A stretch of 64,000 nt of DNA, from NCBI GenBank assembly GCA_023265025.1, contig JAHFUP010000007.1, positions 1-64,000 of the forward strand, given 5' to 3'. This document shows positions 24,521-33,424 of this stretch, in pieces; the stretch's first letter is position 1, and every line of letters begins with the position of its first letter. Made by a program: the position numbers and the translations under genes. The stretch comes from Acidimicrobiia bacterium (GTDB lineage Bacteria > Actinomycetota > Acidimicrobiia > Acidimicrobiales > AC-14). Under the pieces are notes generated by a model. It saw only the letters and a program-made list of their open reading frames with translations, was not told the origin of the DNA and searched no databases.

Positions 24521-25488
24521 CAGGCCGTCGGGGCGGGGACGGTGTCGAGGAGGTCGGCGACCAGCCGGCGGGTGGCGTCGGTACCCCGGCGGGCCACGGC
24601 GCCCAGACGGTGGGCGAGGACCGGGACGCTGACCGCCTTCACGTCGTCGGGGGCGACGAAGTCCCGCCCGCCGATCACCGCGTACGCCTTGGCCACCTGG
24701 ACGAGGGTCCGGGCGGCGCGGGGGCTGGCGCCGTGGTCGAGGTCGGGGTGGGCCCGGGTGGCCTCCACGATGTCGAGCACATAGTCGGCGACCGCCGGCG
24801 AAAGGTACGTGGCGTCGACCTCGGCCATGGCGGTCAGGACGTCCCCGCCGTCGACGACCGGGCCCAGCTGGTCGAGCGCCGGCGGGCCCCCCTCGCCGCG
24901 GAGCACGGCGCGCTCGGCCTCCCGGCCCGGGAGGCCCATGGTCACGACCAGGGCGAACCGGTCGCTCTGGCCCTCGACCAGGGGGAAGGTGCCGACGTCG
25001 CCGTAGGGGTTCTGGGTGGCGATCACGAAGAAAGGCGTGGGGAGCGGATGGGCGGTGCCGTCGACGGTGACCTGGTCCTCGGCCATCGCCTCCAGCAGGG
25101 CCGACTGGGCCCGGGGCGTGGCCCGGTTGATCTCGTCGACGAGGACGACGTTGTGGAAGATCGGTCCGGGGTGGAAGTCCCACTCGCCGCGGGCCCGGTC
25201 ATAGACGGTGACGCCGGTGATGTCGGCGGGCATGAGGTCGGCGGTCCCCTGCACCCGCCCCGACGTGCCGCCGATCGACCGGGCCAGGCTCTTGGCCAGG
25301 AGCGTCTTGCCCACACCGGGCACGTCCTCCAGGAGCACGTGGCCGCCGGCCAGCAGCCCTGCTGCCACGAGCACGATCTCCTGCCGCTTGCCGAGGACGA
25401 CCGATGCGACGTTGTCGACGATCGCACCGGCCACCGCGGCGGCGGCCACCGTCGACGCCGTCCGAGTCATCCCGCCATTGTCCGTCAT
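24520..25488 (-). CDS. MoxR-family AAA+ ATPase
   Basis: 322 residues. Walker A is EDVPGVGKTLLAKSLA, Walker B is VVLVDEINRA, sensor 1 is FVIATQNP, and the arginine finger region EGQSDRFAL is present; the C-terminal lid starts near YLSPAVADYVLDI. MoxR ATPases act as chaperones that load or remodel protein complexes, often together with the DUF58 protein encoded next. It heads the reverse-strand run that continues through tig, clpP and clpX. The 55-nt gap to the divergent PsiE-like gene should hold its promoter. Confidence 0.93.
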   Translation of the reverse strand: MTDNGGMTRTASTVAAAAVAGAIVDNVASVVLGKRQEIVLVAAGLLAGGHVLLEDVPGVGKTLLAKSLARSIGGTSGRVQGTADLMPADITGVTVYDRARGEWDFHPGPIFHNVVLVDEINRATPRAQSALLEAMAEDQVTVDGTAHPLPTPFFVIATQNPYGDVGTFPLVEGQSDRFALVVTMGLPGREAERAVLRGEGGPPALDQLGPVVDGGDVLTAMAEVDATYLSPAVADYVLDIVEATRAHPDLDHGASPRAARTLVQVAKAYAVIGGRDFVAPDDVKAVSVPVLAHRLGAVARRGTDATRRLVADLLDTVPAPTA

Positions 25489-25543
25489 CGGCGAGGCGTC
25501 CGTCAGAACGAGGCTGCTGGCGTTCCCGGCCTACCGTTGGCCC

Positions 25544-26029
25544 GTGGCCGAACGTGAACCCGTCGCCGATCCCGCCGACCGCGTCCTACGGATGGCCGAG
25601 AACGTCGTGTACTCCGCCGCCGGCGCCATCCTCGCCGGCGGCGCGGTCGCCGTGCTCGGCGCGGTCACGTGGCACCTGGTCAAGGAGATCGGCGACGGGG
25701 TGGAGAAGGGCGTCACCACCGCCCTCGACGGCCTGCTGCTGGTCTTCATCCTTCTGGAGCTGCTGGCCGGCGTCCGGGCGACGATCAAGGAGCGCAAGCT
25801 CGTCGCCGAGCCGTTCCTGATCGTCGGCATCATCGCCTCGATCAAGGAGATCGTGGTGCTGACGCTCGAGTCCAAGGAGATCTACGACACCGACACCGGA
25901 GCCTTTCGCAACGCCATGACCGAGATCGGCGTGCTGGCCGTCGTCATCCTGCTGCTGGCGCTGGCCGGGTTCCTCGTCCGGCGCAAGGAGCGCGAGCCCC
26001 AGGAGGAGGACGAGGCGGGGGGCGGCTGA
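25544..26029 (+). CDS. PsiE-like (phosphate-starvation-inducible) membrane protein
   Basis: 161 residues from GTG 25544 (ATG 25592 would drop the hydrophilic N-terminus). Four membrane helices are visible: around 18-42, 55-75 (LLLVFILLELLAGVRATI), 84-104 (VAEPFLIVGIIASIKEIVVL) and 125-145. The KERKLVAEPFLIVGIIA pattern is typical of the PsiE family, whose role is unclear. The C-terminus is acidic. It is followed 2 nt later by a VanZ-like gene. Confidence 0.72.
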   Translation: MAEREPVADPADRVLRMAENVVYSAAGAILAGGAVAVLGAVTWHLVKEIGDGVEKGVTTALDGLLLVFILLELLAGVRATIKERKLVAEPFLIVGIIASIKEIVVLTLESKEIYDTDTGAFRNAMTEIGVLAVVILLLALAGFLVRRKEREPQEEDEAGGG

Positions 26030-26030
26030 C

Positions 26031-26543
26031 GTGACGTCCACACTCTGGCGGCCGCCGCCGCCGCTCGGGCCCGGCGGCCGCCCGTTCCGCGGCTGGCGCG
26101 TCGTCCCCTTTCTGCTGAGCCTCGCCGCGTTCGCGGCCAACATGGTGATCCTCCTGTCGGACCGGGCACCGGGGTTGTTCTCACGTCTGTCGGCGCGGAT
26201 CGACGCCGGCGTCTCGATCGCCGCGGGGGCAACCGGGGTGGCTAACCCCGGGCGGGTGCCGCAGTCCGACTTCAACGTCCACTTCGTGATCTGGGCCGTC
26301 GTCACCCTGCTGATCGGGCTGGCGACGTGGTCGTGGCCCTCGCTCGTGCTCGCCAGCGCGACCGTGTTCACGTCGAGCGTCCTCCTGGAGCTGGCCCAGC
26401 GGACCTTCACCGAGACACGCTCGGTGCAGCGGGGCGACGTCATCGCCAACGCCGTTGGCGTCGCATGTGGCACGTGTGCAGTGGCCGCCTTCGCCGTGGT
26501 CTGGTGGGCGTTCAGTACCAGGCGGTCCGCACCTCGGCCGTGA
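26031..26543 (+). CDS. VanZ-like membrane protein
   Basis: 170 residues with four hydrophobic segments. The third to fourth part (SVLLELAQRTFTETRSVQRG, then DVIANAVGVACG) matches the E-x-x-Q...R...D-x-x-x-N-x-x-G pattern of VanZ-like proteins. VanZ members are small membrane proteins, some linked to glycopeptide tolerance; most have no known role. GTG at 26031 is immediately after the previous stop. Its 3-prime end overlaps the convergent lipoprotein gene by 32 nt. Confidence 0.6.
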   Translation: MTSTLWRPPPPLGPGGRPFRGWRVVPFLLSLAAFAANMVILLSDRAPGLFSRLSARIDAGVSIAAGATGVANPGRVPQSDFNVHFVIWAVVTLLIGLATWSWPSLVLASATVFTSSVLLELAQRTFTETRSVQRGDVIANAVGVACGTCAVAAFAVVWWAFSTRRSAPRP

Positions 26544-27069
26544 GCGGTGCGCCGGCGCCCGTGCCCCGTACCCGCCAGACCGGCCGGGTCGTGTCCGGCT
26601 CGCTGACGTCGGTCCCGCCGGCGCACCGGTAGCTCGCCGGCGGGGTTCGTCCGCACCGTGCGCCATCGGCCAGCTCGAGGAACCATGGCGGGAGTCCCGG
26701 GTCGTTGCGGTTGGAGCCGGCCCGGCCGAGCGGCGCCGGCGGCCGGACGATCGTGACGTCGCGGACCCAGGGGTCGCCGGCGCAGGCCAGCTCCTCGCCG
26801 GTCGAGTTGGCGAAGCACGGGTCGAACGCCGTGTCGCCGGCCCGGCACCGCCAGGCGTCGGCCCGGCCGGGGTGGACGACCGACCCGCCCTGGCACGCGC
26901 CGGTGACCGAGACGGCGCGGACGAGGTTCGGCAGCAGGCCGTGCTCGTCGAAGGCCTGGAAGGTCAGGACCTGCGTCACCTGGGCCGACGGGGTCGGGTG
27001 CGCCGGGGTCGGGTCGCTGCCGGCGCAGCCGGCGAGGACCAGGAGGACCACGGCGGCGACGTTTCGCAT
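26512..27069 (-). CDS. lipoprotein of unknown function
   Basis: 185 residues from ATG 27069 (GTG 27081 is also in frame). A lipobox LVLAGC puts the lipidated residue at C15. The mature part has paired Cys and the phrases ACQGGSVVHPGRADAWRC, DPCFANSTGEELAC and CGRTPPASYRC. A pattern of GxC...DAWRCxxG...DPCF recurs in uncharacterised actinobacterial secreted proteins (recalled, not checked). It likely sits outside the membrane with several disulphides. Confidence 0.7.
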   Translation of the reverse strand: MRNVAAVVLLVLAGCAGSDPTPAHPTPSAQVTQVLTFQAFDEHGLLPNLVRAVSVTGACQGGSVVHPGRADAWRCRAGDTAFDPCFANSTGEELACAGDPWVRDVTIVRPPAPLGRAGSNRNDPGLPPWFLELADGARCGRTPPASYRCAGGTDVSEPDTTRPVWRVRGTGAGAPLTAEVRTAWY

Positions 27070-27142
27070 CACCGGCGCCACCGTACCGGCGTACCTGCGC
27101 GGCCTAATGTCGGCGACGACGCGTCGAGTGGGGAGGGGCTTG

Positions 27143-30100
27143 ATGGCACAGGTCTACGTCTCCTCCACCCGTACCGACCTCGGCGAGCACCGCCGGCTGG
27201 TGATCGAGGTCCTCACCCGCATGGGCCACACGCACGTGGCCATGGAGCACTACGTGGCCGAAGGCCGGCCGCCGATCGAGAAGTGCCTCGAGGACGTGGC
27301 CGCGTGCGACATCTACGTCGGGATCGTCGCCTTCCGGTACGGGTCGGTCCCGCCGGGCTACGACCGGTCGTTCACCGAGCTGGAGTTCGACCGGGCGGTC
27401 GAGACCGGGAAGAAGCCCCTGGTCTTCGTGCTGGCGGAGTCCGCTCCGGAGTGGCCGCCGATGCTGTTCGAGTTCGGCGCCATCCAGCGGGTCCTGGACT
27501 TCCGGAGGAAGGTGGCCGACGCCGGCATCGTCGAGTTCTTCTCGACCAAGGACGAGCTGCGCGCCCAGCTCGGCGAGGCCGTGCACCAGTGGGAGCGCCG
27601 GCAGGGCGTGGCGCCGACGCGGCCGGCGACGGACTGGGACCGCTACCGGCAGGCCATCTACGAGGAGCACCGCTGGGTGCGCCTGTCGGTGATCGCCGGC
27701 GCCAAGCAGGACCGCATGGCGCGGGTGCCCCTCACCGAGGTGTTCGCCGCGCCGTTGACCGAGGCCGGCCGCCCGTCCTACGACCTGCCCGACGAGGTGC
27801 TGCGGGCCAAGCGCGCCTTCCTCGGGCTGCCGGCCGTCGCCGAGGACGGCGAAAGCCCTGCCCGACCCGAGGCCGCGGCCGACATCGAGCCTCCGAGGAC
27901 GGAGATGAGCGTGGACGTCCTCGGCCGGGAACGGTTGCAGGTGATCCTCGGTGGGCCGGGGAGCGGGAAGAGCACGCTGCTCCACTACGCCCTGTTGACG
28001 CTCTGCCGGCCTGACCCCCAGCCCACCGACATCCCGGCCCACCTCAGCCATGCGCCCATCCCGTTCCTGATCGAGCTGCGCCAGTACGTGCTCAAGAAGG
28101 CCCCCGACTTCGTCGCCTACATCCTCGACAACAGCCGCGAGCGCTATGGGGTGACCCTCGAACGGGCCGACGTCGAGGCGGTCCTGGCGGAGACGGGCGG
28201 GGCGCTCGTCCTGTTCGACGGGCTCGACGAGATCTTCGAGCGTTCCGAGCGGGCCCGGGCCATCCAGCAGTTCGGGGCGTTCGCCCGCAACGCCGGCGCC
28301 TCGATCGTCGTGACCTCTCGAATCGTCGGCTACGACCAGACCGACCTCGGCCTGGCCGGCTTCCAGCACTACACGCTGCTGAACTTCACCCTCCAGGAGA
28401 TCCGGCGGTTCGTGCCGAACTGGTACCGCTTCTACACGTGGGAGGGCGACCAGCGCGATGCCGCCGGCCTTGTCCGCCGCATCACCGAGAGCCCCCGCCT
28501 ACTCGACCTGGCCGGGAACCCACTGCTGCTCACCATGATGGCGGTGATCTACAAGCACCAGGACCTTCCCGAGCAGCGGTGGCGGCTGTACGAGCGATGC
28601 ACGAGCGTGCTGCTCGAGGACTGGGACCTGAAACGCAAGAGCATCGAGTCGAACGCGCTCCTCCCGCTCGACCTCCCGATCAGAGGTCAGCAGAAGGCCG
28701 AGATCCTCCAGCTCGTGGCCATGTTCATGGTGGCGCACGGCCAGGCCGGTCGTGAGCTGAACGCCGTCGCCTACCGGCCCCTGCTCGGCATCCTCGCCGG
28801 TTACCTGCAACAGAAGTACAGCCGGTCCGAGGGGGAGGCGGAGGCCATCGCCGAGGGCATCCTCCAGCACCTCCGCGAGCGCAGCTCCATCCTCGCCGAG
28901 GTGGGCGAGGGCGTCTTCGGGTTCGTGCACCGGACCTTCATGGAGTACTTCGCGGCCAACCAGTGCCGCGCCGAGTTCAATGCGAGCAAGGCCGACTACC
29001 GCTGGTTGCGGGAGGAGATCTTCGGCGCCCACTGGGAGGCGGACGACTGGCGAGAGATCCTCCTCCTGCTGGTCGCCATGCTCGACGACCAGGGCTCACC
29101 GATGCGCGAGGTGGTCGACCACCTGTGGCACGGGTTCAAGCGCCGGCCGCAGACGAACGTCGTGTTCGCCGCTCGTTGCCTGGCCGAGTCGGCGACCATC
29201 GAGGACAGCGACTGGGCCGGGCGGCTGATGACCGAGCTCGTCCTGACACTGGCGAAGGAGGCGGCCCGGACCAAGGCGCGAGTCGTCGAGGGCCGCGACC
29301 TCACCGCTGCGCTCCTCGAGGACGGGCTGGTCGCCCTCTCCGCGCTGGCGCCGCTGGTCCCGCCGCCCACCGAGGCCCGGGACGCGATCGCCGGCCTCGC
29401 CCAATCGCCGCGCCGGGCGACTCGGATCGCGGGATGGCAGATGGAGCTCGCAATCCGGACGCGCGACGAGCGGCGGGCGTTCGCCATCAACGCGCTGCAG
29501 GACGCGGAGGAGTCGGTGCGCCGGGGGGCCATCGCCGCCCTCAGCCGGGAGTGGCCCGGGAACGCGATGGTCGAAGATGCCCTGATCGACGTCGTCCGGC
29601 GGGACGGCAACACGCGGGTCCGTCAGGACGCGCTGGAGGCGCTCGCCCGGTCCTGGTCTCCGGGCGGGCGGCTGCTGGGCGCCATCGCCGAGCGGGCCGG
29701 CCAGGAGCGGGCGTATTCGTTCACGTCGTGGCTGGTCGGCTACGTCGGCCGTCATTGGCGCCGCGACCTCGGAGCCCTCCAGGTCATCCTGCACCTCACA
29801 GGCGCACAGGAGAAGGCGCCGGCGGAGTACGACAGATCCGATGTCGCCGAGGCCGCGGTGTCGGCGTTGGCCGCCGGGTACGCAGGCGACCCGAGGGCGC
29901 TGGAGGTCCTGCTGACGGCGGCGGCCGAGGAGAGCGACCCGACGCTCGCCCACGTCGCCATGCTGGCGTTGGCGACCGCGTGGCCCGAGGAACCTCGGGT
30001 CCGGGAGCTCGTCCGGAGGGTCCTCGCCGAGGCCTCGGACTACGAGGCGCGGGCGCTGGCCGTCAGCGCCCTGCACCGCATGCCATCGGCCGACAGCCGC

Positions 30101-31084
30101 GCTGTCCTCACCGCGGTCGTCGACGACGGGCGCGCCGACGTGTCGCAGCGGATGCTGGCCATGGTCAGTCTCTGGGCGACGTCGTCGGATGACCCGGGGC
30201 TCGCTCGGGGTTTGCTCGAAGCGGCGGAACGCGGTCCCGCGGCCCTCGCCGGGACCGCGCTGCAGCTGGTGGCCGGCGGCGGGTCGGCGGGGTTGCAGTA
30301 CCTCCATGTGGACCTCCACCGGTTCCTGCCCGCAGTTCCCTCCGCGCGCCGGGGCGGGCCGCCGCCGATCGCAGGGGCACGCCAGCTCGTCCTCGATGCC
30401 GCGCTCCGCCACCGCGACCCGGCGATGCGGACGCACGGCTTGGCGATTCTGAGGAGGGTGTGGGACGACGGGGACAGCAGCGCCGTCCTGCGCCGCACCG
30501 CGGCCGAGGATCCCGACCCCCGGATCCGGACAGCCGCCGTCGAGATCCTCGGCCGGCCATCCGAATGGCCCAGCGACGACATGTGGTGGTTCATGAGCGA
30601 CGAGGATCGGGAGTTCCTGGCCCGGCGGGGATTTCTCGACGCCGATCCGATGGTTCGCGCCGCGGCGCTGAGAGCTGCGGAACGGCCGATGATCGCGGTT
30701 GGCCTCATTCCCTCGGTGCCGTCGCGCCCGTCGGAGGTCGGTGAGCCTGCTCGCGCCGCGGCTGTTGCCACGTTGGCCGGGCTTCACCATGTCATGGGGA
30801 TCGACGGGTTCGCGGGGTTCTGGTCCCTGATGGTCAACGAGGTGCTGACCCGAATGGGAGTGCCACCACGGCTGTTGGACGACGAGACGGTGGGCATCCT
30901 CTTGGCTCTCCTTGCCGATCCGTGGTTCACCGTCCGCACCACCGCGGTCGTCGGACTGGCGAGCAGCGCGGTGACGCGAGAGGACATACGGGCGGCCATC
31001 AAGCGCTTCGCCGCCGACGACCCGGACGAGGACGCACGCCACGTCGCCACCGAGGTCCTCGACTGGGTGGAGCGGCAGCATTGA
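27143..31084 (+). CDS. DUF4062-NACHT-HEAT STAND ATPase (NLR-like)
   Basis: A 1313-residue signal-transduction ATPase. Residues 1-155 are a DUF4062 domain (MAQVYVSSTRTDLGEHRRLV, then VAACDIYVGIVAFRYGSVP). The NACHT module has Walker A GGPGSGKST (270-278), Walker B ALVLFDGLDEIF (about 354-365), VVTSRIVGYD near 392 and the winged-helix end signature FVHRTFMEYFAA near 595. From about 700 to the end are HEAT-like helical repeats suited to ligand sensing. ATG 27143 has GGGAGGGG upstream. Bacterial NACHT proteins of this shape are known or suspected antiphage sensors; no separate effector gene is adjacent, so DUF4062 would be the output domain (inference). Confidence 0.9.
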   Translation: MAQVYVSSTRTDLGEHRRLVIEVLTRMGHTHVAMEHYVAEGRPPIEKCLEDVAACDIYVGIVAFRYGSVPPGYDRSFTELEFDRAVETGKKPLVFVLAESAPEWPPMLFEFGAIQRVLDFRRKVADAGIVEFFSTKDELRAQLGEAVHQWERRQGVAPTRPATDWDRYRQAIYEEHRWVRLSVIAGAKQDRMARVPLTEVFAAPLTEAGRPSYDLPDEVLRAKRAFLGLPAVAEDGESPARPEAAADIEPPRTEMSVDVLGRERLQVILGGPGSGKSTLLHYALLTLCRPDPQPTDIPAHLSHAPIPFLIELRQYVLKKAPDFVAYILDNSRERYGVTLERADVEAVLAETGGALVLFDGLDEIFERSERARAIQQFGAFARNAGASIVVTSRIVGYDQTDLGLAGFQHYTLLNFTLQEIRRFVPNWYRFYTWEGDQRDAAGLVRRITESPRLLDLAGNPLLLTMMAVIYKHQDLPEQRWRLYERCTSVLLEDWDLKRKSIESNALLPLDLPIRGQQKAEILQLVAMFMVAHGQAGRELNAVAYRPLLGILAGYLQQKYSRSEGEAEAIAEGILQHLRERSSILAEVGEGVFGFVHRTFMEYFAANQCRAEFNASKADYRWLREEIFGAHWEADDWREILLLLVAMLDDQGSPMREVVDHLWHGFKRRPQTNVVFAARCLAESATIEDSDWAGRLMTELVLTLAKEAARTKARVVEGRDLTAALLEDGLVALSALAPLVPPPTEARDAIAGLAQSPRRATRIAGWQMELAIRTRDERRAFAINALQDAEESVRRGAIAALSREWPGNAMVEDALIDVVRRDGNTRVRQDALEALARSWSPGGRLLGAIAERAGQERAYSFTSWLVGYVGRHWRRDLGALQVILHLTGAQEKAPAEYDRSDVAEAAVSALAAGYAGDPRALEVLLTAAAEESDPTLAHVAMLALATAWPEEPRVRELVRRVLAEASDYEARALAVSALHRMPSADSRAVLTAVVDDGRADVSQRMLAMVSLWATSSDDPGLARGLLEAAERGPAALAGTALQLVAGGGSAGLQYLHVDLHRFLPAVPSARRGGPPPIAGARQLVLDAALRHRDPAMRTHGLAILRRVWDDGDSSAVLRRTAAEDPDPRIRTAAVEILGRPSEWPSDDMWWFMSDEDREFLARRGFLDADPMVRAAALRAAERPMIAVGLIPSVPSRPSEVGEPARAAAVATLAGLHHVMGIDGFAGFWSLMVNEVLTRMGVPPRLLDDETVGILLALLADPWFTVRTTAVVGLASSAVTREDIRAAIKRFAADDPDEDARHVATEVLDWVERQH

Positions 31085-31100
31085 TGCGCCGACCGGGCGT

Positions 31101-31838
31101 TCAGCCCTTGAGGTCGTCGAGCCACGAATGGGTGGACAGCCCGCCGTCGACCACCCAATTGGCGCCGGTGACGTAGCGCGACTCGTCCGAGAGGAGCACG
31201 CCCACGACCTCGGCCACCTCCTTCGGCGTGCCCGAACGCCCGCCGAGCGGGATGCGCTCATGCAGGGGCTCGTTCCGGCCCCCGCCCTCTGAGATCGCCC
31301 CCGGGGACACGGCGTTGACCCGGATCGAATGGGGCCCGAGCTCCGCAGCCATCTCGACGACCAACATGGCGATGGCGGCCTTCGACGCCGAGTACGCCGG
31401 GAAGCCGTGCCGGCGGTGGTCGTGGGCCGAGGAGATCCACACGATGGCACCCCCCTCACGCCGTCGTACCAGGTCGGCCGCGATCGCCCTCGTCATAAGC
31501 CAAGGGGTGAGGAGGTTGGTGGTGAAGACCCGGTTGAGCTCGCCGGCGGTCGTGTCCAGAAAGCGCTCCGTGCTCGTCACGCCCACGTTGTTGACGACGA
31601 AGGAGATGGGCCCGAAGCGACGCAGGAGCTGGGCGGCGAGCGCCTCGCCGTCGACCACGCCGAAGTCGGCCCCGATCGCCGCGCAACCGAGCTCGGCCGT
31701 GAGCCGGTCCAGCGCGTCGCCGTCGCGGTCCACGGCCACTACCCGCACCTCGGCGGCGGCCAGGTGGCGGGCGATTCCCCGACCGATGTTGGCGCCGGCC
31801 CCCGTCACGACGGCCGTCCGGCCTGCCACACCGCGCAC
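31101..31838 (-). CDS. short-chain dehydrogenase/reductase
   Basis: A 245-residue classical SDR using NAD(P)H. The cofactor motif is TGAGANIG (12-19), with the acidic VDRD at the end of beta-2 favouring NAD; NNVG follows strand 4, and the active site is S (ISSAHDH), Y and K in YSASK. The end VTGANWVVDGG is typical. GTG start at 31838. It converges on the NACHT gene with a 16-nt gap. The substrate is not predictable. Confidence 0.93.
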   Translation of the reverse strand: MRGVAGRTAVVTGAGANIGRGIARHLAAAEVRVVAVDRDGDALDRLTAELGCAAIGADFGVVDGEALAAQLLRRFGPISFVVNNVGVTSTERFLDTTAGELNRVFTTNLLTPWLMTRAIAADLVRRREGGAIVWISSAHDHRRHGFPAYSASKAAIAMLVVEMAAELGPHSIRVNAVSPGAISEGGGRNEPLHERIPLGGRSGTPKEVAEVVGVLLSDESRYVTGANWVVDGGLSTHSWLDDLKG

Positions 31839-31892
31839 GCGCCAGGTTCTACACCTGGTCGGATGGTCCCGTGGCCAGGCCGGGCGACGACC

Positions 31893-32345
31893 TCAGGCCC
31901 GCCACTTCTCGACCATGGCGAAGATGGCGACGAGCGGCAGCGCGCTCACAAGGAGGCCGAGGGGAAGGCCGCGACGCCGTGCCGCGCCGGCGCCGGCGGC
32001 GTCGCCCGCCTCCAGGGCGGCGCCGACTCCCACCCAGATGAAGCCGGACGACCAGGACCACCCGCTCTTCTGCACCAGGGCCGCGCCGGTGCCGCAGCTC
32101 GTCGATGGCCTCCTCGGGGTCGCCGACCACGTAGAGGTGCACGATGGCCTCGCCGTCCGGACCATTGATGATGTCGACGACACGGGCCAGGAAGGTTCGA
32201 CAGCGTCGCCGGCCACAATCAGCGCGCCCGGTCGGACAGGCTCGGGCTCGCGGGCCTCGGAGAGAAACGCCCACACGTAGCCCGTTTCATCGACCTCATT
32301 CGTGTCGCCGGGCTGGGTGACGATGACGCCCTCGTGGTCCGTCAC
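31893..32345 (-). pseudogene. small C-terminal-anchored protein with two compensating frameshifts
   Basis: The frame is open for 150 codons, but about 105 nt in the middle (roughly 32090-32194) read as low-quality sequence (SWPVSSTSSMVRTARPSC), while the neighbouring frame there reads FLARVVDIINGPDG then VHLYVVGDPEEAIDELRH with normal high-GC codon ends. Joining them gives a coherent protein that ends in a membrane helix (GLPLGLLVSALPLVAIFAMV). One base appears lost near 32188-32197 and one gained near 32085-32095. The GTG start overlaps the stop of the fragment upstream (GTGA). The family is not recognised. Real decay or two sequencing errors are both possible. Confidence 0.65.
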
Positions 32346-32664
32346 TGATCCCTCTTCACGTGATGCGGGTTGATTCGCACGTCGCCGAAGACGTCCAGCA
32401 GACGCTGAACGATGTCCCCGGCATGCCAGACCGCTCGACGAAGGCGGCCAGCTGGTCGATCGCCTCCCGGTAGGTGCCGATCGTCCGAGGGGACCGGCGG
32501 GCCGCTCCCTGCGAGCGCTCGAAGTCTCGTTGCAGCGCCTTGCTGTCGTTTACGCTTGCCTTCGTGACCGCCGATTTGGGCGCTCTTGGACTCCTGGAAA
32601 ACCCATCGAGTTCGGTAATGTACCAGCGGTGTGGTCCGGGCAACCGGACGCTCCGGGAGGGCAA
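32344..32664 (-). pseudogene. tyrosine-recombinase N-terminal fragment joined to the tail of another gene
   Basis: On the minus strand KALQRDFERSQGAARRSPRT, then IGTYREAIDQLAAFVERSGMP (about 32580-32417), matches the SAM-like core-binding start of tyrosine recombinases and integrases. Just after MPG the integrase match ends; a different frame continues as DIVQRLLDVFGDVRINPHHV and stops at 32344-32346, overlapping the next start. No catalytic domain (R-H-R-Y) exists. The patch is less GC-rich than its surroundings and its 5-prime end faces two tRNA genes, the usual integration site for such elements. I read it as the scar of a deleted integrative element. Confidence 0.65.
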
Positions 32665-32693
32665 AAGGCCAGGTCAGTGGGCATACAGAGTAC

Positions 32694-32765
32694 CGGGGAG
32701 TGGCGCAGTGGTAGCGCACCTGCTTTGGGGGCAGGCGGTCGGGGGTTCAAATCCCCCCTCCCCGA
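32694..32765 (+). tRNA. tRNA-Pro (anticodon TGG)
   Basis: A full cloverleaf: acceptor CGGGGAG pairs with CTCCCCG, the anticodon stem CCTGC/GCAGG holds loop TTTGGGG with anticodon TGG, and the T arm is GGGGG-TTCAAAT-CCCCC. The discriminator is A and CCA is not encoded. It is 10 nt before tRNA-Gly. Confidence 0.95.
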
Positions 32766-32775
32766 CGGACACCCT

Positions 32776-32846
<71 letters not shown>

Positions 32847-33001
32847 CCATCGGCGAACCCTGCGCGAAGAGGCAATCACGCGCCGATAGTGCGTCGGCCA
32901 ACTCGCCCCGACGGTGTCGTTGAACCGGTCCACCTTGGAGCGGAGGGATGAGGCGGGCTCCCGGGCTCCGCCAAATTCGGCTGGGGGTGGCAGCAGCGCG
33001 G

Positions 33002-33424
33002 CTATGAGACGGTGCCGGCCGCCACGATCCACTCAGTCGGCTGGCCGGTGATCTCGGCGATGAGGTCGAAGTCGTGGTCGTAGTGGAGCACGACCAGACG
33101 GGCGGCCTCCGCGGCGGCAGCGATGAGCAGGTCCGCGATCTTCGCCCCTCGCTGCTGGCTCCGCTCGGCGAGCGCGTCCTGGACCGCCACGGCCCGGTCG
33201 AGGACCACCTGATCCATCTCGACGAACGGCCATGAGGAGCGCGTGTGTCGCATGGCCCGATGCGACGCCGGACCTGTGGAGGAGAAGCCGGCTTCAAGGT
33301 CGGTGGGCGTGCAGCGGGCGACAAGCCCGCTCTCGAGCCAGGGGGCAAGCCGGGCCGCGACCACTGGCTGACGGAGCCTGGACAACGCGGAGGTGTCGCC
33401 GAGGTAGTAGGGACTCAGCCCCAC
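33002..33424 (-). CDS. vapC: VapC-type PIN-domain ribonuclease toxin
   Basis: 140 residues with PIN acidic residues D10 (YLGDTSALSRL), E44 (TDLEAGF), D98 (AKIADLLIAAAAE) and D116/D118 (HYDHDFDLIAEITGQP), ending in the family phrase EWIVAAGTV. GTG at 33424 overlaps the antitoxin gene by 10 nt. It is the second VapBC in the window and unrelated in sequence to the one at 17.6 kb. Its place just past the tRNA pair fits accessory DNA. Confidence 0.88.
   Translation of the reverse strand: MGLSPYYLGDTSALSRLRQPVVAARLAPWLESGLVARCTPTDLEAGFSSTGPASHRAMRHTRSSWPFVEMDQVVLDRAVAVQDALAERSQQRGAKIADLLIAAAAEAARLVVLHYDHDFDLIAEITGQPTEWIVAAGTVS

Noticed and set aside
27143-31084. Interpretation of the NACHT gene as part of a multi-gene defence island.
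   Set aside because: Neighbours are a lipoprotein, a VanZ-like gene and an SDR; no nuclease, methyltransferase or other defence gene lies within several kb.
32850-33001. Possible short gene between tRNA-Gly and vapC.
   Set aside because: No start with a ribosome binding site and no recognisable protein; I see nothing in this 150-nt stretch.
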